Counted from the stretch's first letter, positions 1 through 9,282 are shown. The stretch: DNA of 64,000 nucleotides from Spartinivicinus ruber (GCF_011009015.1 NZ_CP048878.1:733501-797500), one strand, 5' to 3'. The notes: generated by a model from the sequence alone, not told the origin. Program-made: numbers and translations.

Positions 1-29
1 TTTAAGTTAACAAGCTATAATGGAGAAAA

Positions 30-413
30 ATGATGAATGATGTTAAAGCAGTTAAAAAACAAGTATTAGCCACTAGCAAGCAGTGGATAGCAAGTTTCAA
101 CAATGGGGATATCAACGGATGTGCTGATGCCTACAGGCCAAATGCTGTAATGGATGCAAGACCTGTTGGGCAATTTATAGGGCGTAAAGCAATTTTGGAT
201 TTTTGGCAACAATTTGTTCAGTCCACTGGGGCGACGGATTTGGTGTATAAAGATGTCAGCATTGAAGTACTCGATGAGCATAATGCTGTTTTATCAGCTA
301 ACTGGCAAATGAACGTTGGTCGAGGCTACATTAGTAGGGAGCTATGGCAGCGACAGGAGAGTGGTCAATGGTTGTTGGGTGAGGATGACTTTACTGTGGT
401 TGAGCAATTCTGA
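30..413 (+). CDS. NTF2-like / SnoaL-fold protein
   Basis: A 127-residue cytoplasmic protein with no signal peptide. Length and pattern fit the small NTF2-like (SnoaL/DUF4440) fold: an N-terminal helix with W19 and FNNGD, a central GRKAILDFWQ helix, and a C-terminal strand pair (ELWQRQESGQWLLGEDDF). GGAG at 22-25 precedes the ATG at 30. Proteins of this fold are isomerases, dehydratases or ligand binders; no catalytic set is obvious, so the substrate is unknown. The following gene starts about 55 bp downstream on the same strand. Family confident, function not. Confidence 0.75.
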   Translation: MMNDVKAVKKQVLATSKQWIASFNNGDINGCADAYRPNAVMDARPVGQFIGRKAILDFWQQFVQSTGATDLVYKDVSIEVLDEHNAVLSANWQMNVGRGYISRELWQRQESGQWLLGEDDFTVVEQF

Positions 414-467
414 CGGTGTCTACGGCTATACTGTAAGTTAGCACGTAGTTTGTATAGGACTGCCGAT

Positions 468-1217
468 ATGCAGCTGTTTTTCTATTTGTTAATTAGTTTT
501 TTATCTATTAACTTGGTACATGCAGCCAGTCAACAAACTGTCCGTTTGACCAATGGGGAATGGCTGCCTTTTCAATCAAAAAATCTTAAACATTACGGTG
601 TTGCATCACATATGGTGACAGAGGCATTTGCTAGTGAAAATATTAAAGTAGAATATGTTTTTATGCCATGGAAAAGGGCCTATATTGAAGCGAAAGAAGG
701 GCGATTTGATGGCTCTCTTATTTGGAGCCCTGATCCTGAGCGTGAAAAGGATTTTTTATTTAGCGATATACTCATTCATGGAAAATCAGTTTTATTTCAT
801 TTGAAGTCAACACCTTTCGACTGGAAGGATTACTCTGATTTTGTCAAGCTGAAAGTAGGCGGTGTAATTGGCTATAAATACCAATTTGAATCAAATAAAG
901 ATATTAAAGTGGAAAGAGCCTATTCTGAAATTGCTATTTTTAAAATGTTAATAAATAAAAGAGTCGACATTTTACCTTCTGATTTGGATGCAGGTTATGC
1001 AATTTTGTATGATAACTTTTCTGAGGAAGAAATAAGTAAAGTTACTCATCATGCGCGGCCATATAATACAACAACATACCACTTGATTTTAAGTAAAAAA
1101 ATAAAAGGCAGTGGTCATCTGATGCAGTTATTTAATACAGGTCTTAAGAAACTAAAGAATAGTGGTAAATATGATAACTATTTAGAAAATTCACGGAGAG
1201 GATTATACAGAAAATAA
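468..1217 (+). CDS. Orphan periplasmic solute-binding protein (SBP family 3-like)
   Basis: About 249 residues. ATG at 468 is preferred over the longer TTG frame from 450, because AGGA (456-459) sits 8 nt before it and the product then begins with a clean signal peptide ending near VHAAS. The mature part has the family-3 layout: an N-terminal lobe, a PWKRAYIEAKEGRFDGSL segment typical of polar amino-acid binding homologues, then DILPSDLDAGYAI and a C-terminal lobe. No permease or ATPase gene is adjacent, so it may serve as a sensor or work with a distant transporter. Similar orphan proteins occur at 10.8 and 43.7 kb. Confidence 0.8.
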   Translation: MQLFFYLLISFLSINLVHAASQQTVRLTNGEWLPFQSKNLKHYGVASHMVTEAFASENIKVEYVFMPWKRAYIEAKEGRFDGSLIWSPDPEREKDFLFSDILIHGKSVLFHLKSTPFDWKDYSDFVKLKVGGVIGYKYQFESNKDIKVERAYSEIAIFKMLINKRVDILPSDLDAGYAILYDNFSEEEISKVTHHARPYNTTTYHLILSKKIKGSGHLMQLFNTGLKKLKNSGKYDNYLENSRRGLYRK

Positions 1218-1343
1218 GTGTTCTGATTTAATGATATATTAAACTACAAGAGAATTATATATAGTCTATTATAAACACACTTTACCAATCCAAGGAGATT
1301 GATTACTATTTTTGCTGGTTTAACTATAACTGGGAGTATAGCA

Positions 1344-2093
1344 TTGACAAAGGTAGTTATTATTACTGGAGCAAGTCGGGGTATTGGCGCTGCTACAGCG
1401 TTATTAGCTGCAAAGCAAGGTTATGCCATTTGCGTTAATTACCAAAAAGATAAAGCGTCTGCTAATAAAATAGTCAATACTATTCAGGCAACAGGTAGTA
1501 AGGCAATTGCTGTTGCTGCTGATGTCAGTAAAGAGATAGATGTAAAGCATTTATTTAAAATTACAGAAAATGACTTAGGACCTATTTCGGGTCTGGTCAA
1601 TAATGCAGGAGTGCTTGATCAACAAACTAAATTTGAAAATATGTCAGTCGAGCGCTGGCAACGTATTTTTAATATTAATGTTATTGGCAGTATGCTTTGT
1701 GCACGGGAAGCGATTATACGAATGTCTACTCAGCATGGAGGACAGGGAGGCGCAATAGTCAATGTATCCTCTGCAGCCTCATTTATTGGAGGGGCTAATG
1801 AATATGTTGATTATGCAGCTTCTAAAGGAGCTATTGATAGTTTGACGATAGGATTAGCTAAAGAGGTAGCTGCTGAGGGGATAAGAGTAAATGCTGTTAG
1901 GCCTGGGTTAATTAATACTGATATCCATGCCAGTGGTGGTGAACCTGGTCGTGTCGATCGATTAAAAGAGGCAATTCCTATAAAACGGGGTGGTACAACT
2001 GAAGAAGTAGCTAATGCCATTATGTGGCTATTATCTGACCAGGCATCATACTGCACTGGTAGTTTTATTGAATTGGCTGGAGGAAGACGTTAA
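1344..2093 (+). CDS. SDR family NAD(P)-dependent oxidoreductase
   Basis: A classical short-chain dehydrogenase of about 249 residues. It has the Rossmann motif TGASRGIG near the N-terminus, NNAG, the catalytic serine in NVSSAAS, and YxxxK as YAASK. I place the start at TTG 1344, giving MTKVVIITGASRGIG with GGGAG 7 nt upstream (1332-1336). The upstream TTG at 1299 sits only 1 nt after an AGGAG and adds an untypical 15-residue leader, though AGGAG at 1293-1297 leaves some doubt. Substrate cannot be told. The downstream dehydrogenase is separated by a hairpin. Confidence 0.85.
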   Translation: MTKVVIITGASRGIGAATALLAAKQGYAICVNYQKDKASANKIVNTIQATGSKAIAVAADVSKEIDVKHLFKITENDLGPISGLVNNAGVLDQQTKFENMSVERWQRIFNINVIGSMLCAREAIIRMSTQHGGQGGAIVNVSSAASFIGGANEYVDYAASKGAIDSLTIGLAKEVAAEGIRVNAVRPGLINTDIHASGGEPGRVDRLKEAIPIKRGGTTEEVANAIMWLLSDQASYCTGSFIELAGGRR

Positions 2094-2175
2094 CTGAATT
2101 GAGTTATTGTAGTGATTCAACACTGTTGTAAGTCAAATAATAAAACTAATTGTTAGTATAAGATAGAAAGTTAGA

Positions 2176-2197
2176 TAGCTGATTTTTTAATCAGCTA
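2176..2197. promoter_or_regulatory. Perfect 9-bp hairpin ahead of the ldhA ribosome site
   Basis: TAGCTGATT (2176-2184), a TTTT loop, then AATCAGCTA (2189-2197). It ends 6 nt before the AAGGA ribosome site (2204-2208) of the 2219 gene. On the plus strand it is not followed by a T run, so it is a poor terminator. It may be an operator or an mRNA stability element. Confidence 0.4.
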
Positions 2198-2218
2198 AAA
2201 GTAAAGGAAAATCATGAG

Positions 2219-3211
2219 ATGTCAATGAAGTTAGCAGTGTTTAATACCCATAGTTATGATAAAGCATTTTTTGAACAGGCTAATAATGGGTTTGGTTTAG
2301 ATATTTCATTTTTCGAACCTCGTTTGACAGTTGAAACGGTAAAGCTGGCTGAAAAGTATCCAGCTGTTTGTGCTTTTGTTAATGACGTAGTTGATAGGGA
2401 AGTTATTGAACAGCTTGCTAAAGGTGATACTAAGTTAATTGCGCTACGTTCTGCTGGCTATAATAATGTGGACTTAGCGGCTGCCAAGCAATACGACATT
2501 AATGTTGCCAATGTGCCGGCATATTCACCCGAGTCTGTTGCTGAGTATACTGTAGGTATGATGCTGACGTTAAATCGTAAGATACATCGTGCCTATAACC
2601 GGGTTAAAGAAAGTAATTTTGCTTTAAATGGCTTTATTGGTTTTGACTTCCATAATCGAACTGTTGGTGTGATAGGAACTGGTAGAATTGGAACTGCTGT
2701 TGTAAAAATAATGCATGGCATGGGGTGTCGAGTACTTGCATATGATCCTGTGCAAAACGAAGCTTGTCTTGAGCTAGGGGTTAACTATGTAGGTCTTCCT
2801 GAGCTTCTAGCTGAATCTGATGTAATTACTTTACACTGTCCTATGACTGAAGATAATTATCATATTATTGATGAAAAAGCGGTTAAGGCAATGAAGGATG
2901 GTGTTATGTTGCTTAACACGAGCCGTGGTGGGCTAATTGATACTGATGCAGTTATTGCAGGATTAAAATCGGGAAAAATTTCTAACCTAGGTCTTGATGT
3001 TTATGAGAATGAAAAGCCATTGCTTTATGATGATCATTCTAACGAATTATTACTTGATGACGTATTAGGTAGGTTATTAACATTCCCTAATGTATTGATT
3101 ACTGGTCATCAAGGCTTTTTTACTGAAGATGCACTTAGTGCGATAGCAAGCACTACTTTGTATAATGTGAAGTGTTTTTATGAAAATAAAACTTCCGGAA
3201 ATGAGCTTTAG
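2219..3211 (+). CDS. ldhA: D-2-hydroxyacid dehydrogenase, D-lactate dehydrogenase (LdhA) type
   Basis: A 330-residue protein matching fermentative D-lactate dehydrogenase in length and pattern, which reduces pyruvate to D-lactate with NADH in the cytoplasm. The substrate-domain segment LRSAGYNNVDL, the NAD motif GTGRIGTAV, the catalytic Arg in NTSRGG, the Glu in LDVYENE and the His in TGHQGFFT are all visible. ATG 2219 and ATG 2225 are in the same frame; the AAGGA at 2204-2208 suits 2219 slightly better. A four-codon ORF from ATG 2214 overlaps the start out of frame. A hairpin at 3273-3298 ends the transcript. Confidence 0.9.
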   Translation: MSMKLAVFNTHSYDKAFFEQANNGFGLDISFFEPRLTVETVKLAEKYPAVCAFVNDVVDREVIEQLAKGDTKLIALRSAGYNNVDLAAAKQYDINVANVPAYSPESVAEYTVGMMLTLNRKIHRAYNRVKESNFALNGFIGFDFHNRTVGVIGTGRIGTAVVKIMHGMGCRVLAYDPVQNEACLELGVNYVGLPELLAESDVITLHCPMTEDNYHIIDEKAVKAMKDGVMLLNTSRGGLIDTDAVIAGLKSGKISNLGLDVYENEKPLLYDDHSNELLLDDVLGRLLTFPNVLITGHQGFFTEDALSAIASTTLYNVKCFYENKTSGNEL

Positions 3212-3272
3212 AGAAGCCCTTTAGTTAAATTACTCAGAAGGCACCCTATGTTTTAGGAAAAAAATTAACTGA

Positions 3273-3298
3273 AAACCTCCATAGGAAAATGGAGGTTT
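3273..3298 (+). terminator. Hairpin after ldhA
   Basis: AAACCTCCAT (3273-3282) pairs perfectly with ATGGAGGTTT (3289-3298) across a 6-nt loop. The T run is short. Its position 60 bp after ldhA, and before the convergent gene, suits termination. Confidence 0.55.
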
Positions 3299-3428
3299 CT
3301 GAGGCCGGTTAGCACTATTTGAATATCATTATATAGCTATACCTCATCCGAAAGTATATTAATCGAATGGACTTTATAGAATAAGAATAAGTAATGGAAT
3401 GCTTCCTTTCTTGAGTGGATGTATCAAA

Positions 3429-4022
3429 TTATGTTTTACTTTGTAAAGTAAATAGGTTTTTGAAAGATTTTATTCTGTATTTTATAAAGCCTGATACCCA
3501 GTACTTGAAGATAATAACTAATATCAGTCTGACCATATGACGACGAGTTCCGTAGTACATACAGCACCAAGGTGCATGAGCAATAGGTCCTTCATATAAT
3601 ACAGTTGGAAAGACTAATCTTTGTAGCTTTACTACTTTTGGTTCAATTGATGCACCAAGCATGTAACGCTTACCTAATGAACAATAATCATAAAATGTCA
3701 AAAGATAGATCCAACCTCGTTTAAATGAGCTAAGTTCATTGTTCATCCATATGCAACAGCCTTCAACCAAATTATTTTTTGATGGGATTTTACTCTGTAA
3801 TAGTGCTTCTTTAGGAATATCGGAAAGGTATCTGTGTGGAATGTTAGAGTTTAATACATAGCCACCAATTATCTCGGACTTTTTATTGTAAATCCCTCGA
3901 ACTATTGAAGCCTTTTCAAGGTACTTACTATCAACATTATTTCCAGAAACATGGTAATATTTGTTTTTGAACTCTTGTAGTCCCTGTTTATCTTTAATTA
4001 TTTTTGTTGAAGTGAATCTCAT
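3429..4022 (-). CDS. Hypothetical protein paired with flavoprotein
   Basis: A 197-residue protein that I do not recognise. A hydrophilic N-terminal half (KIIKDKQGLQEFKNKYYHVSG) is followed by a CCIW segment, a YMLGASIE strand, and a C-terminal hydrophobic stretch (LILVIIFKYWVSGF) with a basic tail that may sit at the membrane. The alternation in its middle would suit an acyltransferase-like alpha/beta fold, but this is weak. It starts 9 nt after the flavoprotein gene stops, so the two are almost surely co-transcribed and may act on one substrate. Low GC resembles its partner. Confidence 0.6.
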   Translation of the reverse strand: MRFTSTKIIKDKQGLQEFKNKYYHVSGNNVDSKYLEKASIVRGIYNKKSEIIGGYVLNSNIPHRYLSDIPKEALLQSKIPSKNNLVEGCCIWMNNELSSFKRGWIYLLTFYDYCSLGKRYMLGASIEPKVVKLQRLVFPTVLYEGPIAHAPWCCMYYGTRRHMVRLILVIIFKYWVSGFIKYRIKSFKNLFTLQSKT

Positions 4023-4031
4023 TTTTTCAGC

Positions 4032-5621
4032 CTAACACTCATAACGTCCGGGTGCTATAGAGTTTTGAGGATCTATAGCCTGTTTAATGATTTTTCGTAA
4101 AGAAAGAGCATCTTGCTCTATTCCATCGTCAAGAGGCATTTCGTCAACAGCTCTTCTATAAGGTATCCAACCATAATCAATATATTGTTTTCTTAGTTTT
4201 TTTATGGTTTCGTGGGCTAATTTCGTTTCATCGTAATTTGATGTGTCATAATATAAGCTGATAATGGCTTGACATAACCTTGATGTCACTGCAGTTAATG
4301 TCACTGCCATTTCAAAGCCAGCCTTATCAAACTCACACTCCGTTACAGATAGGCACTCTTCAATATCTTTTCCAATCATGGGTAGAGAGGGTGCGAGCCA
4401 GAAAAAACCACATCCATTATCAATTGGATCTACGTCTATTCGAGGCTTACTATTTCTATTTCTCCAATAACAACCTTTAAGCGCAACATTATCTGGAACA
4501 CCTTCAAAAATTCCCATTGCTTTTGATATTTCAGTTATTTTTTTATTAGTGGACTCAATGTTGGGTATCCAGCTAGCATTATTTGAAAACCAGTTGGCTA
4601 AAGACTGAGTTTTTTGGAAAAAACTGTAGGAAATAACATATACATTTGCTATTTTTTTTAGTCTTCTTTTTATTCTTTTTGCCTTTGCTTTTGCTACGGA
4701 GGTATGGCCAAAAATAGAAAATGTAGCCATCCATGGTGATATTTTTAATTTCCTCAGTAAACTATTTATGTCGCTTGTATTGGGGCCTGTTTTGTTATTC
4801 CAGTTAGTAAAATCAAACTGAGAAAACATACCAAGCATGCGATAATGGTTGCCTATATGTGGTAATGCATCGACCGTGCCTTCTGATTTAAGTTCTCGCA
4901 TTGCATTGATGTATTGACCAATTGTTGCATGGCTTTTAAGTTTAATAATACAACGCAAGCTACATTCAAGACGTGGAACTAGTTCAAGCCGAATTTTAGT
5001 AACAATACCTATATTATTTTGAGTAAATATCTCATGAATTCCAGCACTTAAGCCTACACGCCCTATATATTTTCCTGGTAGAGATAAAGAATAATTTTCG
5101 CCGTTAGATAGTATTAACTCAGTAATAGCGAAATGACGTACACGATAACCTAGGGGGGAATGTCCAAATCCTCTTTCTAATATATTACCAATAATACTAG
5201 TATCTGGTCCTGCCCCCGTACAATCTATCATCCAATCTGTAGTTTTTAGGAACTGAGAAAGCTGTCCTTGTGTTACACCGGGTTCAATTTCTACACTCCC
5301 TAGTATTGGATCGAAATCAATAATATGATTCATTTTATGCATATCTAAAATGATGCAACCTTCTTTAGGGGGGCAGCTTTTTCCATATCCCCAATTTTTA
5401 CCACATGAGACTGGATATACAGGAGTCTTATGTTTGTATGCAGTAGACATAATAAATTGTACTTCGGTACTGCTTTCAGGGTATATTACTCCCAAAATTT
5501 CCCTGTGATGTAATCCAAGTCCGCTACATGATTTATTTTCTAACAGGTCATTATAAGACAGCACCTTAATTCCAGATAGTTGGTCTGGATGGTGGGAAGC
5601 TATTTTTTCTTGGACCTCCAA
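4032..5621 (-). CDS. FAD-linked oxidase, PCMH/vanillyl-alcohol-oxidase-like
   Basis: A 529-residue flavoprotein with the PCMH-type FAD-binding domain in the first half: PVSCGKNWGYG, IILDMHKMN, EPGVTQGQL and a GAGPDTSIIGNILERGFG phosphate-binding segment. The C-terminal part matches the layout of the 4-cresol dehydrogenase / vanillyl-alcohol oxidase group, which oxidises para-substituted phenols by hydride transfer to FAD; true members are 520-560 residues. No signal peptide. GGAGTT lies a few nt before the ATG. It is followed at 9 nt by an unknown protein. The substrate is not deducible; a phenolic or secondary-metabolite role is inference. Confidence 0.8.
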   Translation of the reverse strand: MEVQEKIASHHPDQLSGIKVLSYNDLLENKSCSGLGLHHREILGVIYPESSTEVQFIMSTAYKHKTPVYPVSCGKNWGYGKSCPPKEGCIILDMHKMNHIIDFDPILGSVEIEPGVTQGQLSQFLKTTDWMIDCTGAGPDTSIIGNILERGFGHSPLGYRVRHFAITELILSNGENYSLSLPGKYIGRVGLSAGIHEIFTQNNIGIVTKIRLELVPRLECSLRCIIKLKSHATIGQYINAMRELKSEGTVDALPHIGNHYRMLGMFSQFDFTNWNNKTGPNTSDINSLLRKLKISPWMATFSIFGHTSVAKAKAKRIKRRLKKIANVYVISYSFFQKTQSLANWFSNNASWIPNIESTNKKITEISKAMGIFEGVPDNVALKGCYWRNRNSKPRIDVDPIDNGCGFFWLAPSLPMIGKDIEECLSVTECEFDKAGFEMAVTLTAVTSRLCQAIISLYYDTSNYDETKLAHETIKKLRKQYIDYGWIPYRRAVDEMPLDDGIEQDALSLRKIIKQAIDPQNSIAPGRYEC

Positions 5622-6364
5622 AATTTAAACTCCTAAGTGCAGTAAGTAAATTTTTCTAAGATAGCTAGAAAATATGTTTATTGATTTTGAATAACATATT
5701 TTTTGTGCAATGATTCTGTAAGTGCTTACTTTTATAGCTGGTTATAGTAAATCTGTTGGTATTGTAATGTTATCTTAATGCTGTTGTATACACTTAGAAA
5801 TAATTTGCGTCTTACAAGTTGTGTATTGATATCTGTGTGAAAAAGCTTACTTACTATAAAAGCTTTGAATTTATTTGTTGTTAGCAATTAGAAGTAGCTT
5901 TTTGCTAGATTTGACTAACTAGTCTTAAAATGATTGAAAGCATCTTATGTTTAATTGTTAATGTTTAAGTTGATTAATGATGTGTTTTAGTAAGTGGATA
6001 CTTTAATTCGAACTAAATGATGGATTGGCTTAAAGGCGATAAAAAATTAAAAGCTCTTAAGACATTTTGCTATAAAGTTAGATTTATATCGTCAGTTGTT
6101 TGATTGGTATACAGTTTACTATATGTTTCTCTGTTTATATATAAGTAGGAGAAAACTTATTCCTGAAAACTCTTTGTCAGTTGAAAAGCCATATTCTATC
6201 TTTAGATTCCTAAAAAATATTATTATTTTTCCTTGTGTTTAAAAATAGTGAATTGTAATAAATTGATTTGGGTTGTACTGATATTGCAAATAAATATAAA
6301 TATGGATTGTGCTTTTACACATAAATAGGTGAATTGATTTTTAAGTTTAAACATGGAGAGTTTG
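5622..6364. other. AT-rich intergenic region, no gene seen
   Basis: About 740 bp between divergently oriented genes, very AT-rich, with stop codons in all frames. The longest tempting ORF is a lysine-rich 28-codon run near 6015-6100 without a convincing ribosome site. It probably holds promoters for the flavoprotein operon and for the secreted protein gene. I see no RNA gene or repeat. Confidence 0.5.
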
Positions 6365-6859
6365 ATGATGAAAAATAAATCTTTAACAATATTTGGTATG
6401 CTAATGTCTAGTACTATTGCTGTTTTTAGTCATGCAGCTGATATAAAAAACTATCAAGGCACACATTGTGTACCAATAACCTCTAGTAGTACGTATTCAT
6501 CAGAGTACAGATATAGTCACCCTTTTGGTTATGTTCAGAATACATCATCCTCAAAGTGGCTTTATCTTGAGTGCCCATTAGTTAGAGACGATACAACGGC
6601 TAATAATGAGGCATCTGCTGGTTATGTAAGAGTAAAAGATCAGAATGCATCACTAGATGTAGAATGTGCCTTCTATCGTGTTTATGATACTGGGAATGTA
6701 GCTGGTGGTAGTGTTAAGCGTTCTTCTGGCTCATCAACTGCAATGCAGCAGCTTGACTTCCCAAACTTAAATCAAGGTGGATCAAAATATACGATGCATA
6801 TGAAGTGTAAATTACCGCCATCTTCTACACTTTATTCATATTCTGCTAATGAGCTTTAA
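6365..6859 (+). CDS. Hypothetical secreted protein
   Basis: 164 residues starting at ATG 6365, chosen because GGAG (6355-6358) lies 6 nt upstream; the longer frame from 6353 would overlap that site. A signal peptide ends near VFSHAAD. The mature protein is Ser/Tyr-rich, polar, with four cysteines (TLCVP-like GTHCVP, LECPL, VECAF, MKCKL) that could form two disulfides, and a beta-rich pattern. This resembles small secreted beta-sandwich proteins often annotated as hypothetical in marine gammaproteobacteria. A strong terminator follows directly. Function unknown. Confidence 0.7.
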   Translation: MMKNKSLTIFGMLMSSTIAVFSHAADIKNYQGTHCVPITSSSTYSSEYRYSHPFGYVQNTSSSKWLYLECPLVRDDTTANNEASAGYVRVKDQNASLDVECAFYRVYDTGNVAGGSVKRSSGSSTAMQQLDFPNLNQGGSKYTMHMKCKLPPSSTLYSYSANEL

Positions 6860-6870
6860 TAAACTAAGTG

Positions 6871-6904
6871 ACGGCTAATGCAAGATATGCATTAGCCGTT
6901 CTTT
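6871..6904 (+). terminator. Strong intrinsic terminator
   Basis: ACGGCTAATGCA (6871-6882) and TGCATTAGCCGT (6888-6899) form a perfect 12-bp stem with a 5-nt loop, followed by a T-rich run (TTCTTTATTT). It ends the 6365 gene 12 bp after the stop. Confidence 0.9.
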
Positions 6905-6924
6905 ATTTATCTATTGGAGGCAGT

Positions 6925-7608
6925 ATGGAAAAGTCTTCGGCTAAAAACTACTTAATCATTTTTTTTATGATTTTGATTACTTCATTAATGGTAAATGCCA
7001 TATTTTTAATGTTCGATAGTAAAATATTGTTAAATCATAAAAATAACTATAAAACTATGTTTAATGATTTACGGCTCGATCTTCAAGGGGTTAAAGTACA
7101 GTTGATAGATCTTATAAAGGATCAAGAAAGTAGTGAAGATTTTGAAAAGGTTAAAACATATCTAGATTCAAATGAGCTCATTTTATTGGAAATAAAACAG
7201 CTTTCGGAGCAGATAAAGAAATATCATCCTATGGAAAATATATCGTTAGAGCAAAACATAACTGATATTCGACTAAATGAAACTAATAGTATAAAAACTC
7301 ATGATAATATGGACCCAATGATTCTTGCAGAACAACAACATGATGCGTTGCCAGTAGATGAAGGCTGGGCAGCTGACGCGATTGTATCTATTCGTCAGTC
7401 AATTTCTTTAGGGGAAATTGAAGGTGCTTATTTAAATTCAGTGGATTGTAGAACTAAGAGTTGTAAATTAGGTTTGAATTTTAATAGCTCTAGCCAGATT
7501 GAGCCAGCGATAGAAAAAATTATTAGTAAAATCAATTGGGATCATCAGCATACTTTAAAAATGAGTGAAAGGGGGCTTAAGATAATATTTTCTGGCAAAA
7601 ATGAATGA
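6925..7608 (+). CDS. Membrane-anchored protein with C-terminal Cys-pair domain
   Basis: 227 residues from ATG 6925, which has GGAGG at 6916-6920. A longer frame would start inside the preceding terminator and is rejected. One N-terminal membrane segment (YLIIFFMILITSLMVNAIFLM) is followed by a hydrophilic, coiled-coil-like stretch (about 35-110) and a C-terminal globular domain. That domain has VDCRTKSCKLGLNF, a Cys-x5-Cys strand seen in various proteobacterial envelope proteins with an N-terminal anchor. Most of the protein is predicted periplasmic. Function unknown. Confidence 0.7.
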   Translation: MEKSSAKNYLIIFFMILITSLMVNAIFLMFDSKILLNHKNNYKTMFNDLRLDLQGVKVQLIDLIKDQESSEDFEKVKTYLDSNELILLEIKQLSEQIKKYHPMENISLEQNITDIRLNETNSIKTHDNMDPMILAEQQHDALPVDEGWAADAIVSIRQSISLGEIEGAYLNSVDCRTKSCKLGLNFNSSSQIEPAIEKIISKINWDHQHTLKMSERGLKIIFSGKNE

Positions 7609-7646
7609 TAAAACTATTTAGATGATTTTTGTTGAGGGGGGTAAGT

Positions 7647-7914
7647 TTATTGAGAAGAAGTATATATGTTGTGACTATTTAATATTTTTAAAAAAGTACC
7701 ATCAGGTAGCAGTTTTTTCATGCCATGCTTAAAATCACGTAGTTTCTTAAGGTGGTTAGCTGAATTCTTTGAAATAGCGAGATGTAGTTCGTTTACTTTT
7801 AGTGCTGGCTCTATAAAAATGATTTGCTTGGATATGTCATTATATTTTGCTTCTAGTAAATTTTTCATGAAATATTTGTCTAATTACTTCATTTCCAGCC
7901 AATAAATCAATGCA
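7647..7914 (-). pseudogene. Decayed fragment of an SBP family 3 gene
   Basis: A 73-codon frame (7647-7868) reads like the C-terminal lobe of a family-3 binding protein: ALKVNELHLAISKNSANH, then HGMKKLLPDGTFLKIL. Just upstream, in another frame, CIDLLAGNEVIRQIF (near 7870-7914) matches the segment that should precede it. The two join at about 7866-7876, so a frameshift splits them, and the N-terminal lobe and signal peptide are missing. It is best read as the remnant of another orphan binding protein. Confidence 0.55.
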
Positions 7915-7971
7915 GGCTATGCTTAATTTGGCAGGCATTTGGCTAATAATATAGTAAAAAAGGCAGGAAGA

Positions 7972-7992
7972 ACCAGCAGATTATCTGCTGGT
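7972..7992 (-). terminator. Terminator hairpin for ansA
   Basis: ACCAGCAGA (7972-7980) and TCTGCTGGT (7984-7992) form a 9-bp stem with a 3-nt loop, 23 bp past the ansA stop. On the minus strand a T6 run follows after about 9-10 nt. Confidence 0.6.
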
Positions 7993-8015
7993 AGTAATAT
8001 TGGTTACTAAAGCGG

Positions 8016-9035
8016 TTAACAGGTTAGCTCGCCGCATTGGCTTTCTTGCATTTTTTGGCGGATCTCTTCTACGGTGAGTTTTTGAGCTAATAAATAATGT
8101 AATTTAGTAAAAGCTGCTTCTAAGGTCATATCATAACCACTAATAATGCCTGTGTCGGCTAGTGCTGATCCAGTCGCATAACTGGATTGATCTACACGGC
8201 CTTGAATACATTGGGTTAGATTAACCAAAATGATCCCTTGCTCATTGGCTTTGGTTAGCGATTTCAGTAGTGCTTTATCATTATCAGGAGCGTTGCCTAC
8301 CCCGTAGGTTTGTAGTATTAATCCCTTTACTTCAAGTTCTGCGACTTTATCAATAAGTTCTGATGGCATTCCTGGGTAAAGCACTAAAGGCACTACTCGC
8401 CATTGGCGATAGCTTTCTGGCAAGATAAACTCAGGCTCTGTAGTAGAGGCAGGTAATAAGGCCGATTGATTAATTTCAATGTGAATACCTACCTGTCCTA
8501 ACCATGGATAGTTAGGTGTATCAAACGCGTCAAATCCAGAGGCTTTTAATTTACTGCTGCGATTGCCACGTAATAACCTTCCATTAAAATATAAACACAC
8601 TTCTGGAATTTGGTAATGACTGGCCAGGATCATTGCAGTGACTAAGTTGTCTTGGGCATCATTTCGTATTTCGCTTAAAGGGATTTGCGAACCAGTAACA
8701 ATGACTGGCTTGTTAATGCCTTGTAACATAAACGATAAGGCTGATGCTGTATAAGCCATGGTGTCAGTACCATGCAAAATAATAAAGCCATCGTAGTCGT
8801 TGTAACGGTCTGCAATGTCCTTAGCAATAGCTAGCCAGTTTTCAGGAATTATATTACTACTGTCTATTAACTGATCATATTCATGTAGCTCATAGTCAGG
8901 CATATTGGCTGACATATGACCAGGTATTTTGTTGGTGATCAGTTTGTCTAGCCCGCTCATGGGAACATAGCCTTTATCAGAGCGTTGCATCCCAATGGTG
9001 CCGCCTGTATAGGCAATGTATATTTTTTTCTTCAT
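8016..9035 (-). CDS. ansA: Type I (cytoplasmic) L-asparaginase
   Basis: 339 residues, the size of E. coli AnsA. It converts L-asparagine to aspartate and ammonia in the cytoplasm. The first catalytic motif YTGGTIGM is at the N-terminus with the nucleophilic Thr, and the second, HGTDTMAYTASALSFM, is near residue 90. No signal peptide, which separates it from the periplasmic type II enzyme. The ATG starts MKKKIYIAYTGGTIG directly. It stands alone, with its own terminator downstream. Confidence 0.93.
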   Translation of the reverse strand: MKKKIYIAYTGGTIGMQRSDKGYVPMSGLDKLITNKIPGHMSANMPDYELHEYDQLIDSSNIIPENWLAIAKDIADRYNDYDGFIILHGTDTMAYTASALSFMLQGINKPVIVTGSQIPLSEIRNDAQDNLVTAMILASHYQIPEVCLYFNGRLLRGNRSSKLKASGFDAFDTPNYPWLGQVGIHIEINQSALLPASTTEPEFILPESYRQWRVVPLVLYPGMPSELIDKVAELEVKGLILQTYGVGNAPDNDKALLKSLTKANEQGIILVNLTQCIQGRVDQSSYATGSALADTGIISGYDMTLEAAFTKLHYLLAQKLTVEEIRQKMQESQCGELTC

Positions 9036-9282
9036 CAGCCATTACCTGTTGTCAAACAAAACGTAAGGATAAAGTGTTAGTGAGTTGTTGCATAGTGGTC
9101 CATGAGCAAAATGAGGTAACAACTATATGATATATGAATCTACCATTAACCTAATGGCTATCAAATATTCTAGACGAGAGCTTATTGACACTGTTTTGAA
9201 TACTTTGCTGCTAGGATTTTAGTTGCGTGATTACTGTTAATAAGGGGTAAAAACTTTGCGTGATATAAATTAAGTTAATGGC

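Noticed and set aside
1299-1343. TTG 1299 as the SDR start
   Set aside because: Ribosome site would be only 1 nt away and the extension is untypical; TTG 1344 gives the standard SDR N-terminus. Some doubt remains.
6868-6924. Longer start for the 6925 gene
   Set aside because: The added 19 residues would be encoded by the terminator hairpin at 6871-6904; ATG 6925 has a good GGAGG.
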